From Variovorax sp. 679 (GTDB taxonomy: Bacteria > Pseudomonadota > Gammaproteobacteria > Burkholderiales > Burkholderiaceae_C): a stretch of DNA of 64,000 nucleotides. The stretch's first letter is position 1. Each line of letters starts with the position of its first letter. The translations under genes and the position numbers were made by a program. The stretch is from positions 62,001-126,000 of the forward strand of contig NZ_RXFS01000006.1 of the NCBI RefSeq assembly GCF_003952185.1, read 5' to 3'. The notes under the pieces were generated by a model. It did no database searches. It had not been told where the DNA came from and saw nothing but the letters and a program-made list of their open reading frames with translations. Below are positions 62,992 to 64,000 of this stretch, one piece after another.

Positions 62992-64000
62992 TTCCCTCGC
63001 CGTGCGCGCCGTGCGTCGCACTCCCGTCGTGGCCGCCGCATTGCTGGTGGTCGCGCTTGCCGGTTGTGCCGACATGGCCGGCATCGGCTCGCAGGCCAAG
63101 CTGCGCGACGCTTCGTCGCTGGGCATCGCGCCCGACAGCGCCGCGGTCCCGGTGTCCCGACTCGACAGCCAGTGGTGGCTCGCCTTCGGCGATTCGCAGC
63201 TCAACTCGCTGATCGACCAGGCCGTGGCCGGCAACCCCAACCTGCAGGTCGCGCAGGCCCGCCTCGTGCGCGCGCAGGCGTCGGCCGACATTGCCGGCGC
63301 GGCACTCAAGCCGCAGGTCAAGGGCGAGCTCGACCTGAACCGCCAGAAGTTCAACAGCAACTACATCTACCCCGCGCCGCTGGGCGGCTCCATCCAGAAC
63401 ATCGGCCTGCTGCAGCTCGGTGCGAGCTGGGAGCTCGACTTCTTCGGCAAGAACCGCACCGCGCTCGACACCGCCATCGGTGCGGCAAACGCCGCCGCCG
63501 CCGATGCCGATGCAGCCCGCGTGCTGCTCGCGAGCAACGTGGCGCGCAGCTACTTCCAGTGGGCCCGCCTGAACGACCAGCTCACCGTCGCCCGGCGCAC
63601 GCTCGCGCAGCGCGACGAAACGCTGAAGCTGGTGCGCGATCGCGTTTCCGCCGGCCTCGACACCCGCCTCGAACTGCGCCAGAGCGAAGGCGGCCTGCCC
63701 GAGGCGCGCCAGCAGATCGAATCGCTCAACGAGCAGGTCGCGCTGCAGCAGCACGCGCTCGATGCGCTCGTCGGCCAGCCGAACGTGTCGGCGTCGCTCA
63801 AGCCGCCGGTGCTGGCGGGCGTGAAGCCGATGGCGCTGCAGGCGAACATCCCGGCCGACCTGCTCGGCCGCCGCGCCGACATCGCCGCCGCGCGCTGGCG
63901 CGTCGAGGCCGCCACGAGCGACGTGGCCAACGCAAAGACGCTCTTCTATCCCAACGTGAACCTCACGGCCTTCGCCGGCTTCCAGAGCCTGGGCTTCGGC
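62984..64000 (+). CDS. RND/MFS efflux outer-membrane lipoprotein, NodT family (3' end beyond window)
   Basis: 339 codons are visible and the frame is open to the last base; full-length members have about 470-500 residues. A signal peptide ends in lipobox VALAGC, so the mature protein is lipid-anchored. WWLAFGDSQLNSLIDQAVAGNPNLQVAQARL, residues about 65-95, marks the first outer-membrane-efflux repeat; ASWELDFFGKNR and DLLGRRADIAAARWRVEAA are typical of OprM/NodT channels. The start overlaps marR by eight bases. The periplasmic adaptor and inner-membrane pump presumably follow outside the window. Confidence 0.93.
   Translation, partial: MTDSLAVRAVRRTPVVAAALLVVALAGCADMAGIGSQAKLRDASSLGIAPDSAAVPVSRLDSQWWLAFGDSQLNSLIDQAVAGNPNLQVAQARLVRAQASADIAGAALKPQVKGELDLNRQKFNSNYIYPAPLGGSIQNIGLLQLGASWELDFFGKNRTALDTAIGAANAAAADADAARVLLASNVARSYFQWARLNDQLTVARRTLAQRDETLKLVRDRVSAGLDTRLELRQSEGGLPEARQQIESLNEQVALQQHALDALVGQPNVSASLKPPVLAGVKPMALQANIPADLLGRRADIAAARWRVEAATSDVANAKTLFYPNVNLTAFAGFQSLGFG

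Overview
The window is GC-rich, densely packed bacterial DNA. No insertion sequence, prophage, CRISPR array or rRNA operon is visible. Gene content and order suggest a betaproteobacterium of the order Burkholderiales, most like Comamonadaceae such as Variovorax. The pointers are the run rpsO-pnp-quinone oxidoreductase-tpiA-secG-tRNA-Leu-nuoA..N-DUF2818-NUDIX-DUF1178, rpsU-yqeY linkage, and several oxidoreductases and transporters typical of that family. The taxonomic call is inference from protein style and order, not from a search.

Layout. 1-7 kb: the end of a xylitol/iditol-type dehydrogenase; a tightly coupled four-gene operon (short-chain dehydrogenase, flavin monooxygenase, bile-acid:Na+ symporter-family transporter, NAD-dependent epimerase); then a LysR regulator divergent from a TauE/SafE-type permease. 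7-15.6 kb, mostly leftward: NUDIX, YqeY, ribosomal protein S21, a YhiN-like flavoprotein, a papain-like lipoprotein and a sterol-desaturase-family enzyme; then, rightward, a very large M48 metallopeptidase with a repeat-rich C-terminus.

15.6-33.2 kb is a complete nitrate assimilation island: siroheme methyltransferase, YbiB-like protein, molybdenum nitrate reductase, NirD, a secreted protein with two NarX-like P-box motifs, NirB, a PP2C phosphatase/Ser-Thr kinase fusion, a NarK-type carrier, an ANTAR protein with two further P-box motifs, an NrtABD-type ABC transporter, and a NasR-like NIT-ANTAR antiterminator. The DNA shows sigma-54 promoters before nasR, nrtA and narK. The nrtA leader holds a hexaloop hairpin with A1 and G4 followed by a strong intrinsic terminator. 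These fit nitrogen control of initiation followed by nitrate-controlled antitermination. The P-box proteins and the kinase/phosphatase are the least-explained parts and the best candidates for new biology.

33-39.2 kb holds tsaD, a small hydrolase, hsp20, a receptor-type substrate-binding protein, an aminotransferase and an EamA transporter. 39.2-60.6 kb is housekeeping: rpsO, pnp, quinone oxidoreductase, tpiA, secG, tRNA-Leu(GAG), all 14 complex I genes in canonical order, and DUF2818, NUDIX and DUF1178 genes downstream. 60.6-64 kb: an ABC exporter, a MarR regulator with a near-consensus promoter carrying a palindrome, and the start of a NodT-type outer-membrane efflux lipoprotein cut by the window end.

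A 97-98 bp two-hairpin repeat occurs twice (8343-8440 and 25591-25687), in the same orientation and 16-17 bp beyond a gene's stop codon, with base changes that preserve pairing.
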